Assembly: GCA_904502095.1 (NCBI GenBank)
Contig: CAJGDG010000007.1
Span: 1 to 50,415, forward strand
Origin: an uncultured Alphaproteobacteria bacterium
Lineage (GTDB): Bacteria > Pseudomonadota > Alphaproteobacteria > Rs-D84
Length of the DNA: 50,415 nucleotides
Direction of reading: 5' to 3'
Shown: positions 50,390 to 50,415 of the stretch, piece by piece
How positions within the stretch are numbered: position 1 is the first letter of the stretch
Layout of the letters: each line of letters opens with the position of its first letter
Position numbers and translations under genes: made by a program
The notes under the pieces: generated by a model
What the model saw: the letters and a program-made list of their open reading frames with translations, nothing else
Databases searched by the model: none
Told to the model about the DNA's origin: nothing

Positions 50390-50415
50390 ACACAAACGAA
50401 AAAAACGGAGTGAAA

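Noticed and set aside
1..50415. CRISPR arrays, rRNA genes, insertion sequences with transposase, prophage genes
   Set aside because: I saw no regularly spaced repeats, no rRNA signature, no transposase or integrase motif, and no phage structural genes.

Overview
The window is about 50 kb of an AT-rich, gene-dense bacterial chromosome. GapR (DUF2312), the MraY/FtsW/MurG block, def-fmt-truA, tRNA-Trp-secE-nusG and a VirB8-VirB9-VirB10 type IV secretion core together suggest an uncultured, probably host- or gut-associated alphaproteobacterium. That placement is inference from gene content. Most genes are housekeeping genes on the + strand. Intergenic gaps are short, and many are closed by near-identical symmetric hairpin terminators with a GTTT or ATTT loop.

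Layout. 1-1.65 kb: the tail of an unknown gene, an AT-rich hypothetical membrane protein and an exported flavodoxin-like protein. 1.7-3.6 kb (minus): a DUF1796-type putative papain-like protein with a structured, possibly attenuating RNA leader, and a VIT-family metal transporter. 3.65-5.9 kb: a large exported protein with repeated C-x6-C motifs. 5.9-13.4 kb: PBP1A, mraY, ftsW, murG (murD is absent from its usual place), an exported OmpA-like protein and comF. 13.4-17.5 kb: a hypothetical gene, rpmH (missed by length cut-offs), gyrA and a MerR regulator. 17.5-21.1 kb: accessory material with tRNA-Glu(CTC), a phosphotransferase, an unknown gene, a small cysteine-rich secreted protein gene between inverted repeats, and tRNA-Gln(TTG). 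21.1-26.6 kb: a MarR-controlled tripartite efflux operon with an unusually short adaptor and an RND pump that lacks the normally conserved TM4 aspartate. 26.7-32.2 kb: rmuC, def, fmt, three small Cys4 proteins, truA and a comEC without a recognisable metallo-beta-lactamase motif. 32.2-43.6 kb: RNHCP protein, gapR, pyk, dacA-SPOR, recR, rsmA, a KefB-type antiporter, lspA, yidC, grpE, tpiA and ppiD. 43.6-44.6 kb: two conserved hypothetical genes and a structured gap. 44.6-49.2 kb (minus): virB8-virB9-virB10. 49.4-50.4 kb: tRNA-Trp, secE, nusG and the leader of what is probably rplK.

The most interesting signals are these. (1) A 40-residue six-cysteine domain is shared, about 29 of 40 positions identical by eye, between the C-terminus of VirB10 and the small secreted protein at 20372, which lies between 21-bp perfect inverted repeats 24 kb away. 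(2) The MarR/TolC/mini-adaptor/RND operon has altered proton-relay positions and an operator palindrome over its promoter. (3) A minus-strand RNA at 2798-2936 can form a pseudoknot whose 3' strand overlaps a terminator, as in an attenuator or riboswitch. (4) VirB9 carries a C-terminal SPOR domain. (5) Three tandem divergent Cys4 mini-proteins sit inside the def-fmt-truA operon. All functional statements rest on motif recognition by eye; no database search was run.
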